A stretch of DNA of 64,000 nucleotides from an uncultured Pseudomonadota bacterium (GTDB lineage Bacteria; Pseudomonadota; Gammaproteobacteria; Steroidobacterales; Steroidobacteraceae), in the NCBI GenBank assembly GCA_946479515.1, contig CAMLGF010000003.1, positions 62,001 to 126,000 on the forward strand. The letters are read 5' to 3'. The number at the start of each line of letters is the position of its first letter. Position 1 is the first letter of the stretch. Positions 51,899-60,530 of this stretch are shown here, piece by piece. A program made the position numbers and the translations under genes. The notes below the pieces were generated by a model, which saw nothing but the letters and a program-made list of their open reading frames with translations, was not told the origin of the DNA and did no database searches.

Positions 51899-54106
51899 CT
51901 ACTGCGCCTGGTCGATGATGAAGGCGTACTGCTCGGCGTACTCGCGGTAGTGCTCGTAGCGGCCGGACTTGCCGCCATGGCCGGCTTCCATGTTCGTGCG
52001 CAGGAGCACGAGGCTGTTGCCGGTGCGGCGCGCGCGCAGCCGCGCCACGTACTTGGTGGGCTCGAAGTACTGCACCTGGCTGTCCCACAGGCCCGAGTGA
52101 ATGAACATGGCGGGGTAGTCGTGCGCGCCGAGGTTGTCATAGGGGGAATACGACAGCATGTAGTCGTAGTACTCCTTCTGCTGCGGATTGCCCCACTCGT
52201 CGAACTCGTTCGTGGTGAGGGGAATGCTCTCGTCGAGCATGGTGGTGACCACGTCCACGAACGGCACGCCGGCGACGATGCCGCGGTAGTCCTGCGGCGC
52301 CAGGTTCGCGATCGCGCCCATGAGCAGCCCGCCGGCGGAGCGGCCGAGCGCGAAGGCGCGCCGGGGATCGGAGTATCGGTTGGCCGCGAGCCAGCGCGTC
52401 ACGTCGATGAAATCGGTGAACGTATTCATCTTCTTGAGGAGCTTGCCGTTCTCGTACCAGGCGCGCCCCATCTCCTGTCCGCCGCGAATGTGCGCGATGG
52501 CCACCACGAAGCCGCGATCGAGCAGCGAGGGATTCAGAATGGAGAACTCGGGATCGTAGGTGCTGCCATACGAGCCATAGCCGATCTGCAGCAGCGGAGC
52601 GCTGCCATCGCGCGGCGTGTCCTCGTGATAGACGATGCTCACCGGCACCCGGGTGCCGTCGCGCGCCGTTGCCCAGACGAACTCGGTGCGGTAGTGGGCC
52701 GGGTCGTAGCCGAGCACGGGCTCGCGTTTCAGCAGTTCGCGCTTGCCGGTGCTGAACTCGTAGTCGTAGGTGGTGCGCGGCGTGACCAGCGAGGTGTAGG
52801 TGTAGCGCAGCTTCCCGCTGTCGAACTCGCGGTTCACGTCCAGCGCCATGGTGTAGCTGGGCTCATCGGCGGTGACGAAGACGTCCTTGTCGCTGCGGCT
52901 GCCGGCGCCCCAGGGCCGAATGCGCAGCTTGCGCAGGCCGCCCGAGTGTTCCTCGAGGGTGAGGAAGCGCCGCGAGACGTCGTACGCATCGACGAAGGCA
53001 TCCTCGCGGTGCGCGACGATGTCCTGCCATTTCGCGCGATCGGCTTCGTCGCCCTTGGCCACGCCGACGATGCGGAAATTCCTGGCCCGCCAGTTGGTGC
53101 GCACGATCCAGCGGCCGTTGGCATGTTCCACCTGGTATTCGTGATCGCGCTCGCGGGGCAGGAACAGTCTGAATTCGGGCGATTTGGCATGCGCGTCGGC
53201 GTACCACACCTCGGTGGCCACCGTGCTCTGCGTGTGGATGATGATGTAGTTTTCGTCCTTGGTGCGGTAGAGCTGCGTGTAGAAGCTCTCGTCTTGCTGC
53301 GTCCACACCTCCGGATCCTGGCTCACGTCGTCGTGGTTGGCGCTGTCGATGGCATGGCTGCGCACGCGGAAGCCGAGCAGCGTCTCCGGGTCCTTCTCGA
53401 CGTAGAAGAACGTCTTGTTGTCACCGGCCCAGACGACGTTGTTTTCCACGTTGGACAGGTGGATGGGATAGACCGAGTGATCTGTGAGATCCATGACCTT
53501 CACGACGTACTGGCGACGGCCGACCGTGTCTTCCGTCCAGGCCATGAGGCGGCTGTCGGGACTGATGGCGATGTCGCCGACGTCGAAGAAATCCTGGTTG
53601 CGCGCGAGCTGGTTCACGTCGAGCAGGATCTCCTCCGGCGGCGTGGCGGCATCCGCTCGCGCGTCCTTGCGGCGCGCATAGATCGGATATTCCTTGCCGG
53701 TTTCGAAACGGCGGTAGTACCAGTAGCCGTTCATCAGATAGGGCACCGAAGAATCGTCCTGCTGCAAACGGCCGATGATTTCCTGGTAGAGCTTCTCCTC
53801 GAGCGCCTTGACGTGCGCCATCATGGCGTCCGCATACGCATTCTCGGCCTTGAGGTAGGCGAGCATCTCCGCGTCCTGGCGCTGGTCGTCGCGCAGCCAG
53901 TAGTACTCGTCCTCGCGGCTGCCATTGGGCGAAGACACCTGGTGGTGTTTTCGGGCCGCCACGGGCGGCTGCGGCACCGGCGCCGGCGCGGCGACATCGG
54001 CGACGGCAAGGGATGCGGAGGCGGAAGGTGTGTGCTTCATGGGTGTGTGGCAGGCAGTCAGGCAAAAAGGAACGAACGCAGCGGCGAAAGCCAGGCGAGC
54101 ACGCAT
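51899..54106 (-). CDS. ptrB: Prolyl oligopeptidase-family protease, oligopeptidase B-like
   Basis: The 735-residue serine peptidase (S9A) has a lipoprotein signal (LTAC, Cys19), a seven-bladed propeller (about 70-480) and a C-terminal hydrolase domain. The triad is Ser590 in GRSAGG, Asp675 in GLWDSQV and His710 in EAGHGGKSGR. Landmarks IGYGSYGSTYDP and AHIRGGQEMGRAWYENGKLLKK match oligopeptidase B, which cuts short peptides after basic residues. The envelope location differs from the cytosolic E. coli enzyme. It is divergent from hutH. Confidence 0.93.
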   Translation of the reverse strand: MRARLAFAAAFVPFCLTACHTPMKHTPSASASLAVADVAAPAPVPQPPVAARKHHQVSSPNGSREDEYYWLRDDQRQDAEMLAYLKAENAYADAMMAHVKALEEKLYQEIIGRLQQDDSSVPYLMNGYWYYRRFETGKEYPIYARRKDARADAATPPEEILLDVNQLARNQDFFDVGDIAISPDSRLMAWTEDTVGRRQYVVKVMDLTDHSVYPIHLSNVENNVVWAGDNKTFFYVEKDPETLLGFRVRSHAIDSANHDDVSQDPEVWTQQDESFYTQLYRTKDENYIIIHTQSTVATEVWYADAHAKSPEFRLFLPRERDHEYQVEHANGRWIVRTNWRARNFRIVGVAKGDEADRAKWQDIVAHREDAFVDAYDVSRRFLTLEEHSGGLRKLRIRPWGAGSRSDKDVFVTADEPSYTMALDVNREFDSGKLRYTYTSLVTPRTTYDYEFSTGKRELLKREPVLGYDPAHYRTEFVWATARDGTRVPVSIVYHEDTPRDGSAPLLQIGYGSYGSTYDPEFSILNPSLLDRGFVVAIAHIRGGQEMGRAWYENGKLLKKMNTFTDFIDVTRWLAANRYSDPRRAFALGRSAGGLLMGAIANLAPQDYRGIVAGVPFVDVVTTMLDESIPLTTNEFDEWGNPQQKEYYDYMLSYSPYDNLGAHDYPAMFIHSGLWDSQVQYFEPTKYVARLRARRTGNSLVLLRTNMEAGHGGKSGRYEHYREYAEQYAFIIDQAQ

Positions 54107-54187
54107 GACGTGTACCTTGTTCGGTGAGTGGCCGGCATTGTAGAGGTTCCCTGGTCAAAACTCGCTGCTGTCCGGCATCATCGCGCG

Positions 54188-55711
54188 ATGCTGCAGATCG
54201 GCAATCCCCTGAATTTCCCCACCTTGCGCGAATTGGCGCGCGGCGGGGCCACGCTGTGCCTGCCGGACACTTCATACGCGGCCATCGACCGCGGCGCACG
54301 CGCCGTGTCCGGCATCGTCGGACGCGGCGCGCCGGCGTATGGCATCAATACCGGTTTCGGCCGGCTGGCGCAGACCCACATTCCCAACGATCAACTGGAG
54401 CTGCTGCAGAGCAATCTGGTGCTCTCGCATGCCGTGGGCGTCGGCGATCCGCTGCCCGCGCCGGTGGTGCGGCTCATGCTGGCGCTGAAGATCCAGGCGC
54501 TCGCGCGCGGGTTCTCCGGCGTGCGCCGCGAGCTGGTCGACGCGCTGATCAGCCTCTACAACGCGGACGTGCTGCCGCGCGTGCCGGCGAAAGGCTCGGT
54601 GGGTGCGAGCGGCGATCTTGCGCCGCTGGCGCACATGTCGGCCGTGTTGTTAGGCGTGGGCGAAGTGGTATGCGCTGGCCGGGTGCTGAGCGCGGATCAG
54701 GGGCTGCAGCGCGCCGGGCTCGCCCGGCTGAAGCTCGCCGCCAAGGAAGGCCTGGCGCTGCTCAACGGCACGCAGACTTCCACGGCCCTGGCGCTGTGGA
54801 ATCTGTTCGCGATCGACAACCTGTACGCCACCGCCATCGTCGCCGGCGCGCTCTCGGTGGATGCCGCCATGGGCTCGGCCAGTCCGTTCGACGCGCGCAT
54901 CCACGAGCTGCGCGGTCATCCCGGGCAGATCGCGGCCGCGGCCGCCTACCGTGAGTTGCTGCGCGACAGCCCCATCAATTCCAGCCACCGCGATTGCGGC
55001 AAGGTGCAGGACCCGTATTCGCTGCGCTGCCAGCCGCAGGTCATGGGTGCATGCGCGGATCAGATCGAGCACGCGCGGTCGGTGTTGCTGCGCGAGGCGA
55101 ACGGCGTTTCCGACAATCCGCTGGTGTTCATCGATGACGGGGCCGACAGCGCAGATGTGCTCTCGGGCGGCAACTTCCACGCCGAGCCGGTGGCCTTCGC
55201 CGCCGACAATCTCGCGCTGGCGGTGGCGGAGATCGGTGCCTTGTCCGAGCGCCGCATCGCCCTGCTGATCGACGCGACGCTCTCCGGTCTGCCGCCCTTC
55301 CTGGTGAAGGACGGGGGCGTGAACTCGGGTTTCATGATCGCGCACGTGACAGCTGCCGCGCTCGCTTCGGAGAACAAACTACTGGCGCATCCGGCCAGCG
55401 TGGATTCGCTGCCGACGTCCGCCAATCAGGAGGACCACGTGTCCATGGCCACGTTCGCCGCGCGCAAGCTCGGCGACCTGTGCGCGAACACCGCCACGAT
55501 TCTGGCCATCGAGTTGCTGGCGGCCGCGCAGGGAGTGGACCTGCGCGCCCCGCACGTCACCTCCGGCAGACTGCAGCTGGTCATGCGCGAAATCCGCTCG
55601 CGTGTGAAGCACTACGACATCGATCACTACCTGGCGCCGGACATCGCCGCCATGACCGAGGCGGTGCAGCAGGGAGTGATCGCGGCACACGCGCCAGTCC
55701 TGGCCGCCTAG
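54188..55711 (+). CDS. hutH: Histidine ammonia-lyase
   Basis: The 507-residue enzyme has the MIO cofactor triad Ala140-Ser141-Gly142 in [14 protein letters not shown], and [11 protein letters not shown] near the N-terminus; later come [29 protein letters not shown] and [18 protein letters not shown]. It turns L-histidine into trans-urocanate and ammonia. Start 54188 gives the usual N-terminus. Other hut genes are not in the window. A transporter-like gene follows after 3 bp. Confidence 0.95.
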   Translation: MLQIGNPLNFPTLRELARGGATLCLPDTSYAAIDRGARAVSGIVGRGAPAYGINTGFGRLAQTHIPNDQLELLQSNLVLSHAVGVGDPLPAPVVRLMLALKIQALARGFSGVRRELVDALISLYNADVLPRVPAKGSVGASGDLAPLAHMSAVLLGVGEVVCAGRVLSADQGLQRAGLARLKLAAKEGLALLNGTQTSTALALWNLFAIDNLYATAIVAGALSVDAAMGSASPFDARIHELRGHPGQIAAAAAYRELLRDSPINSSHRDCGKVQDPYSLRCQPQVMGACADQIEHARSVLLREANGVSDNPLVFIDDGADSADVLSGGNFHAEPVAFAADNLALAVAEIGALSERRIALLIDATLSGLPPFLVKDGGVNSGFMIAHVTAAALASENKLLAHPASVDSLPTSANQEDHVSMATFAARKLGDLCANTATILAIELLAAAQGVDLRAPHVTSGRLQLVMREIRSRVKHYDIDHYLAPDIAAMTEAVQQGVIAAHAPVLAA

Positions 55712-55714
55712 TTC

Positions 55715-56923
55715 GTGGCACTGCCCTTCGAGTCCCTGCTGCTGTTCGTGCTGTTCGGCGCCACGCTGCTCTGCGTGGCGCTGTTCCACCGGTACACGTT
55801 GCGGGTGGCGCTGATCGGCGTCGCCGTGATCACCGGCTGCAAACTCGGGCTGGGGGATTTCCACGGCATGCCCGGCTGGTACGGACTGCTGTGGCATCTC
55901 GAGGAGGAGTGGGTGGTTCTCGCCAACCTGTTCGGCCTGCTGGTCGGCTTCGCGCTGCTCGCGCGGCATTTCGCCGACAGCCATCTGCCGCACCTCATGC
56001 CCCGCGTCCTGCCGGACGGCTGGACGGGCGGACTGCTGCTGCTGGCGCTGGTGTTCGTGCTGTCCGCGTTCCTCGACAACATCGCCGCCGCCATGATCGG
56101 CGCCACCCTGGCGGGCACGGTGTTTCGCCATCGCGTGCATCTGGGCTTCCTCGCGGCCATCGTCGCGTCGGCGAATGCCGGCGGCGCCGGCAGCGTCGTG
56201 GGCGACACCACCACCACCATGATGTGGCTGGAGGGCGTGTCGCCGGGCGAAGTGCTGCGGGCCTACGTGGCGGCGGCGGCGGCATTCCTGGTATTTGCCA
56301 TCCCCGCCGCCCGACTGCAGCAGCGCCTGTCGCCCATCCAGAAGGACCCCGTACCCGGCATGCGTCTCGACTGGCCGCGGCTGATCATCGTGCTGACCCT
56401 GCTCGTGTGCGCGATCTGCGCGAACGTGTATGCGAACCATCTGCCGGAGGGGCGAGCGGGCGAGTTCCCCTATGTCGGCGCCACGGTCATCGGCGTGATC
56501 CTGTTCCTCACTCCCTGGCGGCGACCGGACTGGAGCGTGCTGCCCGCGGCCGTGAAGGGCAGCGTGTTCCTGCTGTCGCTGGTGTTCGCGGCATCGCTGA
56601 TGCCGGTCGAGCGGCTCGCGGCACCGACGCCTCTGACGACTTTCGGGCTCGGCGTGGTCTCGTCGGTGTTCGACAACATCCCGCTCACGCGGCTGGCCCT
56701 CGAGCAGGGTGGCTACGACTGGGGCGTGCTCGCGTATGCGGTGGGCTTCGGTGGCTCGATGCTGTGGTTCGGCTCGTCAGCGGGCGTCGCGGTTTCCAGC
56801 CTGTACCCGGAAGCCCGATCCGCGGCGCAGTGGTTGCGGCAGGGATGGCAGGTGGCCGCGGGGTACCTGGTGGGCTTCCTCGCGATCATGGCGACGCTGG
56901 GCTGGCGGCCCGCCGCGCACTAG
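55715..56923 (+). CDS. Ion-transporter superfamily (CitMHS/ArsB-like) membrane protein
   Basis: The 402-residue protein has ten to twelve membrane segments and two re-entrant motifs of the IT superfamily: VLSAFLDNIAAAMIGA, ASANAGGAGSVVGDTTTTMMW and SSVFDNIPLTRLAL. It resembles arsenite, citrate or Na+/H+ (NhaD-like) transporters; the substrate is unknown. GTG start at 55715, three bases after the hutH stop, so it is co-transcribed and could move histidine, urocanate or a cation. Confidence 0.82.
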   Translation: MALPFESLLLFVLFGATLLCVALFHRYTLRVALIGVAVITGCKLGLGDFHGMPGWYGLLWHLEEEWVVLANLFGLLVGFALLARHFADSHLPHLMPRVLPDGWTGGLLLLALVFVLSAFLDNIAAAMIGATLAGTVFRHRVHLGFLAAIVASANAGGAGSVVGDTTTTMMWLEGVSPGEVLRAYVAAAAAFLVFAIPAARLQQRLSPIQKDPVPGMRLDWPRLIIVLTLLVCAICANVYANHLPEGRAGEFPYVGATVIGVILFLTPWRRPDWSVLPAAVKGSVFLLSLVFAASLMPVERLAAPTPLTTFGLGVVSSVFDNIPLTRLALEQGGYDWGVLAYAVGFGGSMLWFGSSAGVAVSSLYPEARSAAQWLRQGWQVAAGYLVGFLAIMATLGWRPAAH

Positions 56924-56926
56924 ACC

Positions 56927-56961
56927 GATACCCGATGCCCGGGTATTGGTATGTGATACCC
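56927..56961. promoter_or_regulatory. Three GGGTAT half-sites before the XRE regulator gene
   Basis: ATACCC at 56928-56933, GGGTAT at 56941-56946 and ATACCC at 56956-56961 alternate in orientation in the 93-bp gap before the XRE gene. The spacing (7 and 9 bp between words) forms two overlapping palindromes, as expected for autoregulation by a dimeric XRE repressor. Confidence 0.5.
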
Positions 56962-57016
56962 TGCACCGCGACCAGAGGGGTCAGCGGGACGCGTCGGCGG
57001 AACTCGGAGAGGGGAC

Positions 57017-57757
57017 ATGCAGGGAGAAACCCATCGGATCATCCAGGGCCTGAAGCGGGCTCTGCGTGCCCGCGGCATCACCTACGCCATGCTGGCCCGG
57101 CGCATCTCGCTGAGCGAGCCCTCGGTGAAGCGCATCCTTTCGCGCGGTTCGCTCAGCCTGCCGCGTCTGGCGAAGATCTGTGAGGTCTCGGGCATTTCGC
57201 TGGAGGAACTGGTGCGACCGGTGTCCGGTACGCCCGCGGAAAGTTCGAGCACGCTCAGCGCGGCGCAGGAATCGGCGCTGGCGGCCGATCCGCAGTTGCT
57301 GGGCTGCTTCTACCTGCTCACCAACGGGCATCCGCCACGAGAAGTGGCCGCCGAGCTCGGTGCCGACGAGAAGTTGCTGCGCCGCTGGCTGGTGAAGCTG
57401 GACAACCTCGGGCTGGTCGAGTTGCGTGCGCGGCTGAACGCGCGATTGCGCGTGCGCGCGCCCATCGCCTGGCGCGAGGACGGCCCGATCCGCGGCACCT
57501 ACGAGCACCAAGTGCGTGACGAATTCATGCGTTCGCCATTCACCGCCGCAGACGAATCGCTGCATTTCCGATCGGCGGAACTCTCTGAAGCTTCGCGCAC
57601 CGTGCTGCAGCGCAAGCTCGCGCGCCTGACCGCCGATTTCAACGAGCTCGCCGAGCTCGATCGTCACCTGCCGGGCCGCGAAAAACGCAGCGTGGCGCTC
57701 ATGCTGGCGTGCCGACCGTGGGTGTTCTCGATGTTCGACGGCTTGCGAAAGCGGTGA
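57017..57757 (+). CDS. XRE-family transcriptional regulator
   Basis: The 246-residue protein has an N-terminal XRE helix-turn-helix (LKRALRARGITYAMLARRISLS and then VKRILSRGSLSLPRLAKICEVSGISLEEL) and a long C-terminal part with a second winged-helix-like stretch (PREVAAELGADEKLLRRWLVKLDNLGLVELRAR). No known ligand domain is recognised. Half-sites upstream suggest autoregulation. Its last 59 bp overlap the converging membrane-protein gene. Confidence 0.87.
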   Translation: MQGETHRIIQGLKRALRARGITYAMLARRISLSEPSVKRILSRGSLSLPRLAKICEVSGISLEELVRPVSGTPAESSSTLSAAQESALAADPQLLGCFYLLTNGHPPREVAAELGADEKLLRRWLVKLDNLGLVELRARLNARLRVRAPIAWREDGPIRGTYEHQVRDEFMRSPFTAADESLHFRSAELSEASRTVLQRKLARLTADFNELAELDRHLPGREKRSVALMLACRPWVFSMFDGLRKR

Positions 57758-58160
57758 GCACGGCCGCCGCGAAGAGCAGTAGATAGGACAGGAGCCAGAC
57801 GTGGTAACCGAGGCGCAGGTCGTCGACACCGCCCCGGTCGCGCCAGGCGAGCACCAACCAGTACAGGTTCAGCAGCACGCAGGCCAGCGTGATGCGGACG
57901 AACAACCCGGGCCGGAACATCTGCCGCGCGAGCCACAGGGAAAACAGGATGACGAACATCAGGTTCGTGAGCGCGCTCAATACCTGCGGCACGCTGTCTT
58001 CCCACAAGGACGCGCCGGTGTCGCGATAGGGCACGAGTGGCGCGAGCGCGTAGCGGAAGGCCATCCACCCCGGCATGCCGTCCAGCACCGGCAGGAACCA
58101 GGATGCGGCGAAGGCGGCGGCCGCCAGCCACATGAGCAGCTTGATCGCGCGTGAATGCAT
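57699..58160 (-). CDS. Four-helix membrane protein of unknown function
   Basis: The 153-residue product has four hydrophobic segments (AIKLLMWLAAAAFAASWFL; LSALTNLMFVILFSLWLA; FVRITLACVLLNLYWLVLAW; VWLLSYLLLFAAAVLTAFA). I recognise no named family. It overlaps the end of the XRE gene by 59 bp tail to tail. Confidence 0.65.
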   Translation of the reverse strand: MHSRAIKLLMWLAAAAFAASWFLPVLDGMPGWMAFRYALAPLVPYRDTGASLWEDSVPQVLSALTNLMFVILFSLWLARQMFRPGLFVRITLACVLLNLYWLVLAWRDRGGVDDLRLGYHVWLLSYLLLFAAAVLTAFASRRTSRTPTVGTPA

Positions 58161-58284
58161 CGGCGCAGCCTAACTCAACGCGAGGCCTTCGCGCCCGGGT
58201 GCGCCGGTCAACGTCGGGTTGGTGTCGGACGGGCGAGCTGGTGGAACGGCAGTTCCCCCGGCCGGCCCGCCCGACGTTTCGAGC

Positions 58285-58776
58285 TCAGGACTGCCGCGGG
58301 AATTCCGCGTTGATCTCCTTGCCGCTGTCCGCAAGCTGGCAGCGACCCTCGCCGCCGCCGGCCATGCCGCGGGTCGGGCTGATCAGACGGAAGCGGCAAC
58401 GCATGTGGTTGCCGGTGTCGGAGTGCAGATTGGCGAGCACGCGGCCGCTGTATTCCTTGATGAACTGGCGATCCATGTCGCGATCCCAGTAGCGCCAGCC
58501 GGTACGCGGATAAGGCCGGCCCCAGCCGTCCCACAGCGGGTCGAGCCGGTCCACGCGCGTATCGCGCGTGATCTGGAAGTACGTGCCCTTGAACACGTCG
58601 CCGTTGCCGAAGGTCGCGGTGATGTCGCCGGAGACGCCGTCCGTGCTCTGCCAGGTGAACGCCACCGGCTTGCGGGTGCCGCGCACGTTTCCGGACCCCG
58701 TTCCCGCGGATTGGCTGGCGCAGGCGCCGAGCAGAACGGCGGCCAGCGCCGCCACAGCCTTGACTGACCGGTTCAT
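58285..58776 (-). CDS. Small lipoprotein of unknown function
   Basis: The 163-residue protein has a lipoprotein signal with lipobox LGAC (Cys19). The mature part repeats short beta elements such as GDITATFGNGDVFKGTYFQI and carries two cysteines in RCRF and GRCQL. It may adopt a small beta fold anchored to the outer membrane. No family is recognised. It stands alone between unrelated genes. Confidence 0.7.
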   Translation of the reverse strand: MNRSVKAVAALAAVLLGACASQSAGTGSGNVRGTRKPVAFTWQSTDGVSGDITATFGNGDVFKGTYFQITRDTRVDRLDPLWDGWGRPYPRTGWRYWDRDMDRQFIKEYSGRVLANLHSDTGNHMRCRFRLISPTRGMAGGGEGRCQLADSGKEINAEFPRQS

Positions 58777-58886
58777 GCGGCGAGTATGGTGGCGGCGCGT
58801 GCGCGAAGAAGCAGGACTGCGGGCAAACTACCTGTCGGAAGCGGCGGACACTCTTGTTAGCGGTGCCGGCCCGCCACGGCGGGTAT

Positions 58887-59588
58887 TCAATCGCCGGTGG
58901 GCGAGAGCTTGAACTCGTGCACGGTGGGGTTCTCTTCGAGGTAGCGCGCGAGGCGCGACGCCGCCGCGCGATCGGTGGTCTGCAGCGTCATGACGTGGCG
59001 CAGGATCCGTCCTTCGCCGACACCGTCGAGGCGATAACTGAAATTGGCGACGCTGAAGCCCAGGTTGCGCAGCAGCTCGCGCATCGATTCCTCGGACAGA
59101 TTGCCCTCGCGCGCGTACTTCACGTCGAAGAAGTAGTAAGCCTGCGTGGGCACGCGGTTCTCCACCCAGCGGAACACGCCGAGCACCAGCAGCGTCAGGA
59201 TCACCGAGGCGGTCATCGCCATGTACAGCCCCACGCCGGCGAGCACGCCGATGCCGGCCGTGATCCAGATGGAGGCGGCCGTGGTGAGCCCGCGCACGTT
59301 GAGCCCTTCCTTGACGATGACGCCGGCGCCCAGGAAGCCGATGCCGGTCATGATGCCCTGGGCCATGCGCGTGGGGTCGAGGCGGGTTTCTCCCGCTGCT
59401 GTGCGCACCCAATGATCTTCGTACACGGTCACGAGCATGAGTACCGCGGAGGCGAGGCAGACGAGCACGTGGGTGCGAAGCCCGGCCGGGCGGCCATGAA
59501 ACGAGCGCTCATAGCCGATGAACGCGCCCGCGAGCAGGGCGGCCACGAGACGCAGCAGCATTTCGAGATGGGTCGGATTCAATTCCAT
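58887..59588 (-). CDS. MgtC/SapB-family membrane protein
   Basis: The 233-residue protein has the MgtC signature: LLAGAFIGYERSFHGRPAGLRTH, ARMAQGIMTGIGFLGAGVIV-type residues, and about five membrane helices, followed by a cytoplasmic ACT-like C-terminus. MgtC proteins modulate F-ATPase and help cells at low Mg2+. No magnesium riboswitch or leader peptide is visible in the short upstream gap. Confidence 0.88.
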   Translation of the reverse strand: MELNPTHLEMLLRLVAALLAGAFIGYERSFHGRPAGLRTHVLVCLASAVLMLVTVYEDHWVRTAAGETRLDPTRMAQGIMTGIGFLGAGVIVKEGLNVRGLTTAASIWITAGIGVLAGVGLYMAMTASVILTLLVLGVFRWVENRVPTQAYYFFDVKYAREGNLSEESMRELLRNLGFSVANFSYRLDGVGEGRILRHVMTLQTTDRAAASRLARYLEENPTVHEFKLSPTGD

Positions 59589-59651
59589 GGGTCGGCAAGG
59601 TTCGCCCGGCGTCGCATTGTCGTCAATCCGGGGCAGCGCCCGAGACGGTGC

Positions 59652-60380
59652 TCAATAGGCGCGTCGCGCGCGTGAGCGCTGCATCGCCCGGGCGGCGACG
59701 CTCAGCCAGTTCGCGAGGTCGAGTGGACACAGGCACACGAGCATGTCGCCTTCGGCATGGCCGGGATTCATTCTGGCGAAGAATGCCAGCGCTGGGTCGG
59801 AGTCCCGGGCCATGACCAGCGGCGCCGCGGTCTCGCGCATGCGCTTGAGACCCGATCGCGCAACGACGCCGCGTTCCGGCTGCCAGGCCGGCCCATGGAC
59901 CTGGCTGGCCAGGGCATCGATCAGCGCCGTCTGCGCGGCCGGCGTCGGCCGGTCGTGGCGTGGCCAGTAGGTGCGAAAATTGCGCGGCAACAGCAGGTAG
60001 CTCTTGTAGCTGAAGGTGTCGAAGAACCAGTAGATAGGCCGTAACGGATGACGCAATCGCTCGCGCAGGAAAACGCGGAACCCCAGCTTCTGCAGCAAGT
60101 TGCGACCACGCCAGTTCTCACGGAGCAGCACATGCGCGGTGGAGATGGCAGTGACGCGCCGCCCGCGGAACGACGCCGTGAATATATCCAGCGACACCAT
60201 GCCGAGCAGGGCGCCGTTCATCCGGATCAAGGCGACGCGCTGCCGCCGGCGCAATTCGCTTTCGGCATGGGTGCGCTCGACGTGGAAGAATTCCTGGGTG
60301 AGTACCCATACCTCGTCCCAGTCCTGGGGGGTGAGGGCGTCGGTCGTCATGACGGTGGTCACGATGCGGTCGGCGGACAT
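59652..60380 (-). CDS. GNAT-like acyltransferase
   Basis: The 242-residue protein has a GNAT-like core (RVALIRMNGALLGMVSLDIF, AISTAHVLLRENWRGRNLLQKLGFRVFLRERL), followed by a long C-terminal part with aromatic residues (YWFFDTFSYKSYLLLPRNF) unlike classical GNATs. Acyl donor and substrate are unknown. It is divergent from the lhr gene. Confidence 0.65.
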   Translation of the reverse strand: MSADRIVTTVMTTDALTPQDWDEVWVLTQEFFHVERTHAESELRRRQRVALIRMNGALLGMVSLDIFTASFRGRRVTAISTAHVLLRENWRGRNLLQKLGFRVFLRERLRHPLRPIYWFFDTFSYKSYLLLPRNFRTYWPRHDRPTPAAQTALIDALASQVHGPAWQPERGVVARSGLKRMRETAAPLVMARDSDPALAFFARMNPGHAEGDMLVCLCPLDLANWLSVAARAMQRSRARRAY

Positions 60381-60530
60381 GCGGCCAGTGTGCCATGAGC
60401 TTCGTCAACCGGCCGATGCCGCCTGGACGGGGCTCCGGCGGGGCGCCGCCAGGTCGGCGGGCGGGCGTACAGCAATTTCTGGCCGCCGGACTGGATGGAT
60501 ACGGGGGCCGACCGGATATATGGTTCACGC

